From positions 27,818,001-27,882,000 of the forward strand of contig NC_077240.1 in NCBI RefSeq assembly GCF_947179165.1: a stretch of DNA of 64,000 nucleotides. Direction: 5' to 3'. This DNA is from Solanum dulcamara (lineage: Eukaryota; Streptophyta; Magnoliopsida; Solanales; Solanaceae). The notes beneath the pieces are model-generated. The model was given only the letters and a program-made list of their open reading frames with translations, searched no databases and was not told the DNA's origin. Below are positions 1 to 12,533 of the stretch, piece by piece. The position numbers were made by a program, and so were the translations under genes. Numbering within the stretch: position 1 is the first letter of the stretch; every line of letters starts with the position of its first letter.

Positions 1-1403
1 TTTAGAAATTCACTTGTGTTAGTCAATAACCGATCAATCAACTATTTGAGCCTTTCCTTTCGAATAGCCTCCAACTCACCAAACTCTAATCAAATAATGG
101 TTCACAATCAAAAGTCGAGTCTAAAGACACCAAAAAATATAAAATTTGGGAAAAAGGGTCAAAATGGCTCAAAAAATACCATTCCAAAAATGGGGTCTAA
201 ATTTAGAAATTTTTATACGAAAATATTCTTTGAAGTATTTGAAACTCATTGACGAAAGTCATTTCGAAAATGAAGTTGTATTCAACTCATAATCATCAAT
301 TTATCAAACTCAAATTCTTGAAAAAAAACCCTCCAATTTTGGAATCGAAAAACACTTATTTTGATGTTAAAATGAGTTATAAGCAATGGGTAATGAAGAT
401 TATGGGTTAAGATCAGTTACCCAATAGCTTTATCTCAAAATTTCAATTGAATTCGCCCCTTTCCGAGCTCCCAAGGTTAGAAATTGTGAAAAATGGACAA
501 TTCCCAACTTTGGAAAATGTTTTAACTCAACCAGGTATTATTCTTCGCGATCGCGGAGAAGGAGCTTCAAAAGCCTTCGAGTTCGCAACACGTGGCACGC
601 GTTCGCGATGAAGGGATCTGGTGAGCATCTGATCATGCCATTTGGATCGCGGCCGCGGAGAAGGGAAAATATGAAGCCTCGCGATTGCGCCACTAGGCTT
701 GCAGTCATGGAGAAGACTCCATTGGGCACCTGAAAACAATAATTACACCAAGCAACAAGTCTTTAATTAGACTCTCGGAATTCGTTCGAAATCCCGTGCA
801 CACAAACCATATATGCTACCATATTAAATTTGATGTTTTGAACTCAATAAAACTGTTATAATTTGAATTCGAGGTCTCTTTGACCTGAAATTCGATAAGT
901 CGTAACCAAACTAACTTTAGGCCCTCAAAACATCGAATTAAGCTCAAGATCTCTAAAAATTCAACCAAGACCACTCTCAGGCTTAAAATCATTCCTAGAA
1001 TCCAATGGAGTCATCAGAATTCCATTCCGAACATCAAAACTTCGAAATATTGACGAAAGTCAACTCTATGATAAAAAATTCAAGAATTTCCAACTTAGGA
1101 TCTCAAATCCACGTTACAACTCTAAATCTAATTCTGTCAACTATTCTATACCAAATTCCACATCCCAGAATTGATCGAATTGACGGAATTTCATTCCGAG
1201 ACTTGTAGCTCCGGTTGGTACCAAAAACCACTTTTGAACACTTTAAGCCTTTAAAATCTCAAAACTTCCAAAAACTCAACTTTTCAAAGAATTTCCCAAA
1301 GTTAACTTCGACTACTGATCAAACATGACTCGGGACAACTATCAGTAAGGGCAAAATGGTCATTTTGTGAAAATTATCAAAAATAACCTTCAGGATCATT
1401 ACA
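1..1403 (-). repeat. Gypsy LTR (minus orientation), cut by the window start
   Basis: The right edge reads GGATCATTACA, the complement of the TGTAATGATCC start typical of gypsy LTRs, so this is an LTR lying on the minus strand whose U3 starts near 1403. The sequence just inside the edge (lack of CpG, 'aaaatggtcattttgtgaaaa') and the general run of short phrases match the LTR at 57378-59792, so both belong to one family. Two perfect GC palindromes occur inside: CGCGATCGCG at 546-555 and CGCGGCCGCG at 648-657. Short open frames at 527-739 are shadows. Whether it is a solo LTR or part of a longer element cannot be seen because the other end lies outside the window. Confidence 0.7.
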
Positions 1404-2298
1404 CATATGTATTAATACAAATTGTGCTAAAAATTTAATTAAAATAAAGTGTAAATAAAGTATAATTATATCAAAAATGTATTTAATTTAATTGCATGAA
1501 TAAAGTGAAGAACAATATGTAATTTGAATTAAAGAAAAATGATGATTTGAAATAAAATTCTAGTAAAATTTGTTATGTGTAGATGACAGTGACAAATTAA
1601 ATTATTGAAATTATTTAAAATGACAGTCAATAAAGTTTTTAATATTTACAAGAATACGGATAATTATCGATAAATTATTTTAAAGTTGAAAAATACATAA
1701 AAAAATTATTTTATATTATTTAATAATTAGAAAACTTGAAAAAGTTAATTTTTAAATATAAAGAGCCAAAATTAGATGTCGTAATGATCGCATACGTGAA
1801 ATTGAATATGACAAAATTAGTATAAAGGGAAATGACTTCCAAGTGTCGAATTTTATTTTTTTCCATTTTGATTAAGGACATTACCTATATCCTTCGAGAA
1901 AAATAGTTTCTGTCATACCAAATACATTGTTTTTTTTTTCAAGTGCGCGAATTATGGAACACTTATTGCATTGTTAATAAGAAATTAAAATTCTATGTAC
2001 TACGTTTATCATATTTTAGATTGATGAAGTTGATGTAAGATATCAACATAGATTTTGATGGAATGATTGAGATTCCTCATTTCTAATTAGAGATTTATGA
2101 TTCGATCCTTAGTATAAAAAAAATCATGTTAGGAGTGTCTCTTCAAGAATACCGAACAAGCTAGATCAATTAACTTATGATAAATCTCCAATATTGATAT
2201 TTGCATGGAACTTAATGATTAGTTTACATTAATTAGTGCGTTAAAGATAGAAAGAAAGATAAGGAAAAATAAGGAGATTAAAAATAAAACATGTCTAA

Positions 2299-2331
2299 CC
2301 CCCCCCCCCCCCCCACCCCCAAAAAAAAAAA
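2299..2331. repeat. Poly-C / poly-A tract
   Basis: Sixteen C, one A, five C, then eleven A in a row. Simple repeat, prone to slippage and to assembly error; as C-rich DNA its other strand could form a G-quadruplex. Confidence 0.9.
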
Positions 2332-2823
2332 GTAAAATTGAATTGACAATTAGCACTGTTAGAATTTTGAAATTAACAAACGTGGGTCATTAGGAATCAA
2401 CAATAAGGTGGAGCCAAACTAATAAATGACCCTTCAATAAACTAAAAGAAGATATTAACATAATGATGCCTCTTAGAAGCAATTAAAATATATTATCTTG
2501 AAGTGGGGTTTACAAGCTATCTAATATATACTTCTATAATAATATAACTTTCTTTGATTCTATATTCAAAGATTTTAGTTGTTTTTTCAACACTTGCATA
2601 GACTTGTTCATGATTTCTTTACCTTTAGAAGTTCCTTTTTAAGTGAATTAGCAATGGATTCCTCAAAGATAAACTTTACTAATTATGATTATAAAAAAGT
2701 CCTTGATGAAATGACTTATGCTTATAAAGACTGAATCTTTCAAAAAAAAAGAGTTCATTATACTTTCACTCACAAGTCACATGCTATAGAAAGTAGTTGC
2801 TTTTTAATTAGAATTATATGCAC

Positions 2824-2850
2824 ATATATATATATATATATATATATATA
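2824..2850. repeat. (AT)n microsatellite
   Basis: Twenty-seven bases of alternating A and T. Confidence 0.95.
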
Positions 2851-3455
2851 CACCTTGTGTTTGTTCTTCTTGACAAAATTTAATTATATCAAATCTATTT
2901 CTATAATGCTATGGTGCTATATTGACCATTTAATATTGTAGCTAAACAGGCCACCGTTAGATAAATTACTAAATAGGATTGTTTGCAATAAACTATAATA
3001 AAATAATCATTTCATAATCTAGCTAGCTAATGCAAATTACTTCAAACAAATACGACAATTCTCTAAAAACAAAGGTGGTTTGGGATAGATTTTCTCATTA
3101 ATTGTATGTATATTATCGAACTTTACACCTTATAACAATAAAGCCATTAAATTATTTTTATCACATTAAAGTAATTGACCTATACATACGTAAATTTCTA
3201 TAAAAAATAAATGAAAAGTGAAATTTTCCAAGATGTACAGCACATCAGTAATTTGTCACTCCGTAAGTTTCATAAGAAATTTCATAAAACGTAAAAATGA
3301 TAACTATTCATATTTTTATTTAACAAAAGATGACTAAAAGGACATTTAAATAATGCAAAATAAAATAAAATACAGTTGCAGTATAAAAGTTGTTTAGTTC
3401 TAGAAAATTTTCAAATCAAACCCTTTCTATTCTGTAATCATTTTTCTTTTCTTTT

Positions 3456-3720
3456 TACGACAACAACATATTCAATGAAATCCTACAAAGTAGGGTCTGG
3501 AGAAGATAGAGGTCATGCATCTTTTGCCACTACCTCTCCAAAGTAAAAAGATTGTTTCTGAAAGATTTTTGGCTCAAGCAAATCAAAGTAGTCATTAAAA
3601 GAAAAATAATAATAGTGGAGAGAAAGATGAAACTAATAGCAAAATAGTGCGGGACATATATACAAAAAAACCGTAACAACAACAAGAAGATGCAATTACC
3701 TAAACATGACAAATAATAGC
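3456..3720 (-). mobile_element. TS/SolS-like SINE, minus strand
   Basis: The segment carries the familiar Solanaceae SINE 3' phrase in reverse: a caacaaca tail (the complement of a TTG-repeat tail), then a 'gtagggtctggagaagatagagg' type block and 'actacctctccaaag'. TS-type tobacco SINEs end in TTG repeats, which fits minus-strand orientation. The part to the right of about 3600 is too diverged to place the RNA polymerase III boxes, so the 5' end is approximate. No target duplication was found. Confidence 0.55.
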
Positions 3721-4078
3721 AAAATGTTGCGTTTCAAACCTTTTCCGAACCCTTCAGATGTCAACCTGGACTATCTCACCAAGTTTCAAAAGTTAAAGGC
3801 AACATGTATGTCCAAGACATCAAAATATAAATTAAAGTACAAATGCTCAATATATTTAGGAGTTGAGTTGTTACCTAAGTAAACCTCTAGTAGCCTTAAT
3901 ATATGCAAAATATTGAGTAACACATCAAATTAGGATAGATGAATCATTTTCATAATTGTAGGAACAATGCAAATAATTGAATTTGAAATTTAAAACAGTC
4001 CGATTCATACTCTTAGGTTAATTTGTATTATGAACTTACACAAACTCAAATACTAACATTTAAGGGTCAAGATATTAC
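3721..4078 (-). repeat. Remnant of an old gypsy 3' LTR
   Basis: At 4067-4078 the sequence GGTCAAGATATTACA is followed by TTCTCCCCCAT, which read on the minus strand is a purine-rich polypurine tract followed by an LTR start TGTAATATCTTGACC. The LTR would run leftwards from 4078; its far end is not recognisable. Confidence 0.45.
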
Positions 4079-4199
4079 ATTCTCCCCCATGCAAATACTA
4101 GCTATGATATAATATGACTATCATATCGAGCATACTTCTTAAGCATTGACCGGGAAACTGGATGCACATGTATGTTTGGAGGCAAATCAAGCTTGTAAG
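4079..4199 (-). pseudogene. C-terminal end of a gypsy polyprotein (left half of a split remnant)
   Basis: Translated on the minus strand, 4110-4199 gives AYKLDLPPN followed by HPVSRSMLKKY. This matches the gypsy integrase C-terminal block (family pattern xYxLxLPPxxxxHPVFHVSxLKK). The reading continues at 15063, on the far side of the 10.9-kb insertion described next, because the 8 bp CTTGTAAG at 4192-4199 is repeated at 15055-15062. It is a dead fragment with no frame of useful length. Confidence 0.6.
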
Positions 4200-4429
4200 T
4201 AGTACCGGCAAAATGAATCTATATTTTGATAATCCGCCCATATTTGAATAGGTTGGGTGAGTAATGTTTTACATTTGTAAAATATGGGTTTAAATCCATA
4301 GAAATATGAGTATTTATTGGTAAAATATGGGTTAGCTAAATTGGTTAAGCTTTCGACTTTTATTCACTCAAAATTCTTTAGGAGTGTGTTTGGACCTCAC
4401 ACCTCAACTTTTCACCCTAACTCAAGTCT

Positions 4430-4761
4430 CGGGTACCAGTTCTCGATACTAATTTAGAATCCAATTTCTAATTCTTGATTTGGGATCCAACTCCCGACCT
4501 CGATTCGAAACTCAACTCCCGGGTTCCGAGTCAAATCGGGGTCAGATTTCAATATGGATGTTGGGTCAGGATTCAAGTTCAGATGTCTGGGTCAGATTTC
4601 GAGTTAGGTGTCAGGGTGGAGTTTCGAATTGAGTGTTAGAGTCAGGTTTCAAATTGAGAGTCGAAGTCGGGTCCAACATCAAGTATCGGATTTGGGTCTC
4701 CAATTAGTCATCGAGATTAGATGTCGGGGTTGGGTTTTGATTGGGAAGTTGAGTCTCGGGT
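4430..4761. repeat. Degenerate GGGTC-rich tandem repeat, left part
   Basis: A run of loosely repeated units of roughly 45-50 bp built on gggtc, gtcggg and 'agttgagtc' phrases, in the middle of the hAT-like element. It continues at 14500-14790 beyond the gypsy insertion. The open frame at 4608-4790 is a product of this repeat, not a gene. Confidence 0.65.
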
Positions 4762-5315
4762 TTTCACAACCCAAGTCGGACCGTGAGTGACAACCACACT
4801 AACCCTGCATTGGGAGATCCAAAACTACACCTCAAACTAACATCCTAACATAAAATTAAGCAAAAAAAGATGTGGCAATAATTTTTATATAAGTTTTAAG
4901 CTCAATCCCCATAAATCGAGGAATTAAATTCAACACAAGCATAATTTGTCAAACAAAACATGCAGAAGCAACCCCGGTAGAACCTGAAAGTTATTGTACA
5001 AAAATTCTTCTAAGGAACAAGTCTAAGAGTACGGGGATGATACCCCAAAACAAAAATGTAAAAATAAAATCTGAAAGGTCCAAGTCCAAAAAAAGTGGAC
5101 TGAGATCCTAAAAGAATCCATGGTAACCCGAAAGAACTGGCTCACCCTTGAATTCTGAGCAGTCAGTGGTCTCCTAACTGAAGTCTGCCAACAGTCGCCT
5201 GAAGATGCCTTGTACTCAACAAGGAAAGAGCAAGTGCAATATCAGTACATATAATTAACGGTCTATTGGTAGGATCACGCGGCCAACCCAGTCAATGAAA
5301 CATATGCAAGCAACT

Positions 5316-5897
5316 AGGGGTGGGCATGGTATGGTAGATACCGAATGCCATACTGAAACAGAAATTTTTAACACTGTGGTTTGGATTTTATGGTATTTGA
5401 TATGCATTTTTAACACATTTGGTATTCGGTATGGTATTTAGTATTTATAAAAAGAATACCGAAATACCAAAATACCGAATACCATACAAAAGTATATAGT
5501 TACATAAACTTCATATATATGAAACTATATAATACTAGCAAATATATAAAATAGTAACTAATTATTTAGATATTGAAATTTTGATTACTCTATCTTTATT
5601 TAAATGTGCTTTTTGGGTGATTATTTAACAAAGAAAATTGTTTGCACTTTGTTTTGTATATTTTTTTACATGTATAAGATATTAGTATGATATAATTGAG
5701 ACGTTAATTTTTTACTTGAAGTTGACCAATCTATGTTAACTGATTTACCATATCGTAAAATATCGAAATCGAACTTTAAAATATTGAACCATACCAAATT
5801 AATTTGGTATGATAATTGTATAGTATTTTTAAGAATCATAAATTGAAATTACCGAACTGAACCAAACTTTTCAATACCGTACCATGCCCACCCCTAT
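5316..5897. mobile_element. hAT-type MITE in the 3' LTR of element C
   Basis: Terminal inverted repeats are long and clear: AGGGGTGGGCATGGTA at the left and its complement TACCATGCCCACCCCT at the right. Imperfect direct repeats AAGCAAC and AAGCAAT flank it, consistent with an 8-bp hAT target duplication. The partner LTR at about 13070-13100 lacks the insert and shows the empty site. The inside is rich in inverted 'ggtattcggtatggta' / 'aataccgaaatacc' phrases. It has no coding capacity and would need a transposase supplied from elsewhere. Confidence 0.85.
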
Positions 5898-6043
5898 AAG
5901 CAATCATAATGTAGTAAAGACAAGCATCTATGAAACACATTACCTATTAGCAAGTTCATAAGCATGATTCAGTTCATAATATCACTCTCAAACAACACCC
6001 AACCATCTTTCTCTCATGGGACCCACACCCAAATAATAATTAT

Positions 6044-6230
6044 GTCGAAATGTGGCATCCGATCCCTATATATGTGTGTGTGTCGAAATGTAACACCTGA
6101 TTCTTATAAGTATATGTGTTGGCATGTGACACCCGATCCCTATATATATGTGTGTGTGTCGGAATATGACATCCGATTCCTATATGTATATTGTTGGCAC
6201 ATGACACCCAATCCTTATATGAATATTTAT
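6044..6230. repeat. About 38-bp tandem repeat in the left LTR of C, five units
   Basis: Units start at about 6044, 6081, 6119, 6157 and 6194, each with a 'gacacccgatccctatata' core followed by a (tg)n stretch. The frame at 5964-6275 is generated by this repeat. The matching array in the other LTR (13215-13530) has more units. Confidence 0.8.
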
Positions 6231-7320
6231 ATATATATCATCCACAACCAAAATCACAATCACAATTCACAATGAATATTTCACATACTTACACAGTCAA
6301 TTAACAAGTTCATTATATGTAATTGATCTCAGAATTCATTTCATTAAGTTTATTACACTTTTACTAATCTTACGCATGCAAACAATACTATAAATTATAA
6401 TAACAAGCACATGTAGCACAGACAAGAATGTAAAACCATCGCATACCTCGAAACCAAGCCTTGGAAACTCTAAAACAACTGGAGCTTTCTCTTTCCGAAG
6501 TCTTTTGGCTTGTTCTTTGTCTAAAATTATATAAAAATGCAGAAACCAATGAACTTTTGGCCTACTATATCCGGGTTACATCAAAGTCCTAACCCTTGGC
6601 ACTTTCATGATCACCTTCTCCCAGTTATGGCTTTTTCCACCATTAAATTCAGGCCAGGAACCATCCATTAAGGTTTTTACGACAAATTCTAGGTCTCAAG
6701 AATCAAAATACAAGGTAGGGGAGCGATTAACTTACCTTTCTGACAAAATTGGGTAAAACGCTGAAGGAATATCACCATAGTTCCCTTCTGGTCTCGCAAG
6801 AAAGAATTGAGAGGAATAAAATTAGTTTTGACACTTTTACCGATTTAAACTCACGATTGTCCCATCATGGCGTCACTTAGCCCACCATGGTAGGAATAAT
6901 CCCTCTATGGTGGGTTGAACGGGAAAATAATCTCAAAATTTATATCCCAACCTCCCATTTTGCAATATTCCCTCAAACCATGACGTTCTAATTTTAATCC
7001 TTCACTCCAAGATCAACTACGAGAGTTCTATTCACCCGAATTTGATTTTGTAAAGTCGTATGGGTTTCCTGGTGGTTTGTTTATCAATATCCACTATCAA
7101 AGTGATAAATTCATCATCCATCCAATACTGAATTACCTCAGACCACACTTAACTCAGATTATGTCCAAGTCTGACCTAGGCTCAAATTTTTCAAGTTACT
7201 ACTCAGAAGTTTTCTGGCTCAATTTCCTGTCTCATTTTCTTAATGACGAGAATAGATCATTACAATAGATACTAATTTATCCATCACTCTTCTCTGAGTG
7301 ATCAAAATAGGAAAATAGGG

Positions 7321-10300
7321 CTAAGGCAAAGATAAAGTAGCACTTGAATCATTGAGCAATTGAGGATACTTGTCTCTCACGTCCTGCTCGATTTGTCAAG
7401 TAGCTTCCTCAACCGCATGATATTTTCATTTAAACTTTACCAATTTGATCTATTTAGTTCTCAGTTTCTGAAAATTGTGATCACGAATGGCAATTGGCTC
7501 ATCTTCATAGTGAAGGTCCTTTTCTAGAAGATTGTGTCCCATTTAATGATATAATCTCCATCCCCATGATACTTCTTCATCCTGTACATATGTAACACTA
7601 GATGAACTTTAGAAAAATTAGGGGGTAAAGCTAATTTGTAGTCCATTGGTCCCACACAATCAAGAATCTCATATGGGCTAATATAGCGAGGACTAAGCTT
7701 GTCCTTCTTGAAAAATCTCATCACACCTTTGATAGATGGAAGATCCTAGAAGACAATTCTGATTGGTCAATAAAAATCGATTTCAATGCTATTTTCAGGA
7801 GAACCTATTCACTTGCCTGGAATGCCATATCCCTCACTTATGATTTTCATACTTCTTTTATCGACTCTGGGCTTCTAGAAGATTAGATTGGATACTTCTC
7901 ACCTTATCCTGAGCATCGTTCACCAAATTGACTCCCAAAGATTTCATATATCCAACCTCAAACCACTCTATAGGTGATCTACAAGGGTAGTAATTTATCC
8001 CAATATCGCCCAAAGCTGGAGTGATAGTTATTTTTATATCAATGCTGGAGTGGTGGTTATTTTTATATCAATGCTGGAGTGGTGGTTATTCTTATATCAA
8101 TGCTGGAGTGGTTGTTATTTTTATATTAGAACTCATATAAGGGTAGGAATTTATCCCAATATCCTCTAAATCAATCACACATGTCTTCAACATGTCTTCC
8201 AACACTTGAATTGTTCTCTCCGACTGCCCATTATTCTGTGGATGAAAGGTTGTGCTGAAAGTGAGTTGAGTGTCCAACTCTTCATGCAACTTCCCCTAAA
8301 ACTTGGATATAAACTTTCTACCATGGTTTGAGATGATAGAAAGGGGCACTCCAAGCAACCTTTCTATCTCCTTAACATAAATCTTTGCCAACTGCTGAGC
8401 GTTATAATCTATCCTAACTGGAATAAAATAAGCTGACTTCGTCAATCTGTCAACCACAAACCAAACAAAGTCATACTTTCTCAAGGTCTTATGAAGACCC
8501 ACCACAAAATCCATAGCTATTATTTCTTATTTCCATTCAGGAATGAGCATTATCTGAAGTAACCTCCAGGACTTTGGTGCTCATACTTCACTTGCTAACA
8601 ATTCTAACACTTAGCCATAAACTCAGCTATGTCTTTGTTCATGTGAGGTCATCAATAAATCCACTTCAAATTTTGATATATCTGGTTACTACGGGATGAA
8701 TAGAGTACCGCAAATCATGAGACTCTATCAACACTTTTTGAATCAAGTCATCTACACGGGAACACAAATCCTTCCCCTAAACCTGAGCAGCCCACCTGCA
8801 TCAAGGGTTGTATCCTAGGCCTTGGAAAATAAGGTCTTTTCTTTGATCTTATTCAAGTTTTCATCCTTATACTGTTTGGCCTTGATTTCTTCAATAAAAA
8901 TAGGTCTTACCTCAATGCTGGTCAGCACCCACTCTTCTCTGAGATGCCTAGCCTCATGAACTTAGCCTCCAAAGCCTGAATCTCTCTATCCAGGAGTCGC
9001 TTAAAGGTACCCAAACAAGTTAGATTGCCCATACCAACCGGCTTCCAGCTTAATGTATTTGTTACCACATTAGCCTTACCTGGATGATACTAGATGGTGA
9101 CATCATAATCCTTGAGTAATTCCATCCACCTTTACCATGTAAGATTCAGGTCTTTCTAAGTGAACACATGTTGTAGACTGCTATGGTCAGCTAACACTTC
9201 ACACTTGACACAATACAAATAATGCTGCTAAATTTTTAGAGAAAAGACTACTACTGCCAACTCCAAATCATGTATCAGATAGTTTCTCTCATGAACCTTT
9301 AACTATCGCGAGGTATAGGCTATAATATTGTTATCCTGCATCAACATAATGCCCAAGCCTGAATGTGAAGCATCACAATAAATAATGAAATCCTTATATT
9401 TAACTGGCAAGGTTAGAATAGGTGTCATGGTCAAAAGATTCTTGAGCTTTTGGAAGCTCTCTCCACATTTATATGTCCACTCAAATGGCACTTCATTTTG
9501 AGTTAGACTAGTCAAGTATGTGGCGTAGAAGAAAAATTCTTTGAAAATCTCTACTAATTGCTGGGAAGTCCCACAAATATCCTAACTTCAGTCACAAAGC
9601 TCGGCTGAACCCAGTTCTTGACTACTTCAATCTTTTGGGGATTTACCATTATCCCTTCTATTAAAACCACATGTCCCAAGAAATCCACAAAAGATAACCA
9701 TAATTCTCACTTAGAATATTTTGTATATAATTTCTATTTCCCTAGGATACCCATAACAATACGAAGATGGTCTGCATATTCTTTCTTACCCTTCGAATAA
9801 ACCAAAATGTTATCTATAAACACAATTACAAAAGAATTCAGGAACGGCTTGAATACCTTATTCATCAAACTCATGAAGGCTGCAAGTGCACTGGTCAGCC
9901 CAAATGGTATTACTAAAAACTTATCATGTCCATACCTAGTTCTAAATGCCGTGTTAGGTTTATCCTCAAGTCTAACTTTAGCTTATGGAAACCAAATCTT
10001 AGATCAATATTTGAAAAGACTGATGCACCCTACAACTGGTTAAAGAGATTATCTATGCAAGGAAACAAGTACTTATTTTTAACCCTATTCAACTATCGGT
10101 AGTCTATACATATCCTCATAATACCATCCTTCTTCTTAATAAACAAGATCGGGGAACCCTAAGGGAAGCACTAGGACAGATAAAACCTTTGTCAAGGAGT
10201 TCTTGGATTTGAGCCTTAAGCTCTCTCAATTCTATCAAAGCCATGTTATAAGGAAGAATAGATATTGGGCGAGTTTCCAAATCCAAATCAATGCAAAAAT

Positions 10301-12237
10301 TTATATCTCTATCTGGAGGCATACTAGGCAAGTTGGTAGGAAACACTTCTTTAAACTCAGATACTACAGGAATAGACTCAAGAGAGGGGGACTCAGATTC
10401 TACATTCCGAATATGCGCTAAGTATGCTAAACAACCATGCCCCACCAAGTTTCTAGCCTGGATGAACGAGATGATCTTAGCTGGCTTAGGCACACCCTTT
10501 CCCACTCTAACATTTCCCTACTTGAGATCTCTAGAGCCACAATCTTAGCATTACAGTTAAGCACAATATAATAGGGAGATAACTAAGTCATGCCTATGAT
10601 CACATCAAAATCAAACATATCCAGAATCACCAAATCCACCCAAGTCTAAAATCCATAAACATTACTGAACAAGTACGATAGACATGGGTGACTAGAATAG
10701 ACTCTCTAATTGGGGTAGAAATATGAATAGAGACATTAAACATATCATAATTCATATCGGATAAAACAAATAGTAGTCATCCAATCACAGACAAAAATAG
10801 TATATTTGATCACCGCATCAGACGCTGAGGCCTCTATCCTACCCAAAAAGGCATAAAATTATGCCCTATTGTCCTGACGGACAACCTCTCTGCCTGGCTG
10901 CATTGTTTCTCTTCCTGTATTATCATTACCATGGCCTCTATGATTTCCTACTCGCCCACCTTGTGGACGTCCTCTACCATTATTACCTCCGCTTATCGGT
11001 ACCACTGCTCTGGAATACTGCGGATAGGATCAGTGGTGCTAGGGTGGGGAAAAGTCCTTCTATATGCCCCAACTCCTCACAATTAAAACAAATGTGGTCA
11101 GAGGATGACATGCTACCCGATGCAAAAGAAGTTCCCTGACCATCCTAAGTAGGATTCTGATGTGGAGTCCCTCAGCAACCACCTATAGAAGTGGACATGG
11201 TAAATTGAATTAGCTGGACTATAATTGTCGGTTTACCTAAACTTCTGGAGTAAGAACTATTGATGTTGCTTGTGCTCTTGGGCTTCTTAGCCAAAACATT
11301 GGCCTGCCCATCCCGTCTGACTCCTTCCACTTTTTTTATTAAGTCTTTCACTTCATTGAAGGTCCTACTTACAGAGGTCATGTGAACATACAATATTTAT
11401 AACTCAGAATTCAATCCCTTGATGAATAAATAGATCCTCTACACCTATGTAGTCACTAGCTATGTAGCATATCTGGATAAAGCATGTAATTTAGCCTCGT
11501 AAGAATCCACTTCCATGTCACCCTGCTTAAGAGCCATGAACTTATCCTTCTTATGGTCTCTCAGTGTTCTGGGCACATGCTTCTCAATAGGACCAGAAGC
11601 TGAACCTAAATGAGTGGAGACAAATTGAAGATTGACATTCTTTAAAGGCCTTCCACCACTGCTTGGCTTCACCTTGAAGCTGTAAGGTCACGAACTCAAC
11701 TCCATGCTAGTGGAGTATTCCGAACTTATATAGCCTCTCATAGCAGTTCAAAATGAATTTATAAGTATCCTCATTCTCGGAACCTTAAAATATTGGAGGC
11801 TTAAACTTCAAGAACTTAGTCAGCATCTCACGCTCAATGCCAGTCATCACTAGGCCCAAAAATAAATAAAAGAAGAGATCAGTTCCCAATGCTCCATCCA
11901 TCTAAAGAACTGCGGCAACAATAGGACTAGTAGTTGGAGCTTGAGCTACGAGCACTGTGGGAATGGATCTAGTGGAAACTAATACACTAAAGAAAGTCAT
12001 GATCTTTTGGGCTATATCTGGTTCCAGAGGCGGAAGTCCTTCAGCCTCGGCCTCAACATTCACCTCTTGTTCATCCTCCTCCTTAACCTCTACTTCTATA
12101 TCCTCTTCTACCTCTTCCTGGTGTGTTGGAGAGGCCTTTCCCTGAACAAAATTATTAGCTTGATCCTTACCCCTAGAGGATGCTACCCTTCCTTGGCCTC
12201 TTTCGTATCCCCTTCTCCTACCCCCCGCCTTAGGCAT
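7321..12237 (-). pseudogene. Degraded gag-pol of gypsy element C
   Basis: The minus-strand start is at 12237 (MPKAGGRRRG), followed by an acidic gag stretch at about 12030-12120. A zinc-knuckle remnant at about 11060-11100 reads CFNCEELGHIEGL, with the last metal ligand lost. A protease block ends near 10590 (DFDVI). Reverse transcriptase runs about 9600-10420, and its catalytic motif reads FIDN instead of FIDD (Asn codon at 9809-9811). RNase H is at about 9300-9520 (YCDASHSGLG), integrase at about 8000-8520 (HPQNNGQSERT) and a chromodomain-like tail ends near 7321. Many stops and frameshifts separate these blocks, so no functional polyprotein can be made. The domain order is that of Tekay/Del-type chromoviruses. 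Confidence 0.85.
8011..8126. repeat. 29-bp tandem repeat, four units, inside integrase remnant
   Basis: Four nearly identical 29-bp units begin at 8011, 8040, 8069 and 8098 (core gctggagtggtggttattt). On the minus strand the unit contains the codons for the conserved integrase phrase NNYHSS, so part of that domain was multiplied. Because 29 is not a multiple of 3, each copy shifts the frame. Flanking phrases 'aatttatcccaatatc' also occur on both sides (7991 and 8149). Confidence 0.9.
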
Positions 12238-12515
12238 GCTCTCTAAAATATGGATCCTTCTTTGGCTTGACAGGAGTTATGGGTCAGACAATGTTGTAAC
12301 ATGTGTTAACCATATACAAATAAGAGAGTGAGAGAGGTTAGATACCAATTTGGGTCACAAAATACCAATTGAAATCAAGTTATAGCATAAAGGAAGAAGA
12401 AGATAGGGAGATTTCCTAAAGCCTTATAGTTTCTTGAAGAAAGGTACATACGTCTTCGCACTGTTCCATAAGACTCTTCTTGACTCATTTTGGTACAATG
12501 AGATCAATGAATCTA

Positions 12516-12529
12516 TGGCTCTGAAACCA
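12516..12529 (-). other. Primer binding site of element C
   Basis: On the minus strand TGGTTTCAGAGCCA lies 4 bp inside the 5' LTR edge. This is one base from TGGTATCAGAGCCA, the usual complement of plant initiator-Met tRNA used for minus-strand priming. Confidence 0.8.
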
Positions 12530-12533
12530 ACTT

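Larger units (their letters stand above)
1404..3455. other. AT-rich intergenic DNA
   Basis: About 2 kb of AT-rich sequence with no frame resembling a protein family. It holds a homopolymer tract and a dinucleotide repeat listed separately. A 26-codon open frame at 2654 has no recognisable domain. I see nothing else I can support. Confidence 0.6.
4762..7264 (-). repeat. 3' LTR of gypsy element C (with a MITE inside)
   Basis: Pairs with 12534-14499: both begin near (t)cac(a/g)accca, share long blocks such as 'tttatataagttttaagct', and end GATCATTACA / GGTCATTACA. It is longer only because of the MITE at 5316-5897; without it the length is about 1.92 kb, close to the partner's 1.97 kb. Confidence 0.85.

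Noticed and set aside
2654..2734. Short frame MDSSKINFTNYDYKKV in spacer
   Set aside because: No family I recognise and a stop after 26 codons; could be a gene relic but cannot be supported.
5964..6275. 103-codon Cys-rich frame resembling a small secreted peptide
   Set aside because: It reads through the 38-bp tandem repeat of an LTR; the Cys spacing comes from the repeat unit.
8011..8126. CRISPR-like array
   Set aside because: The units are contiguous without spacers and encode part of an integrase; this is a plain tandem repeat in a plant genome.
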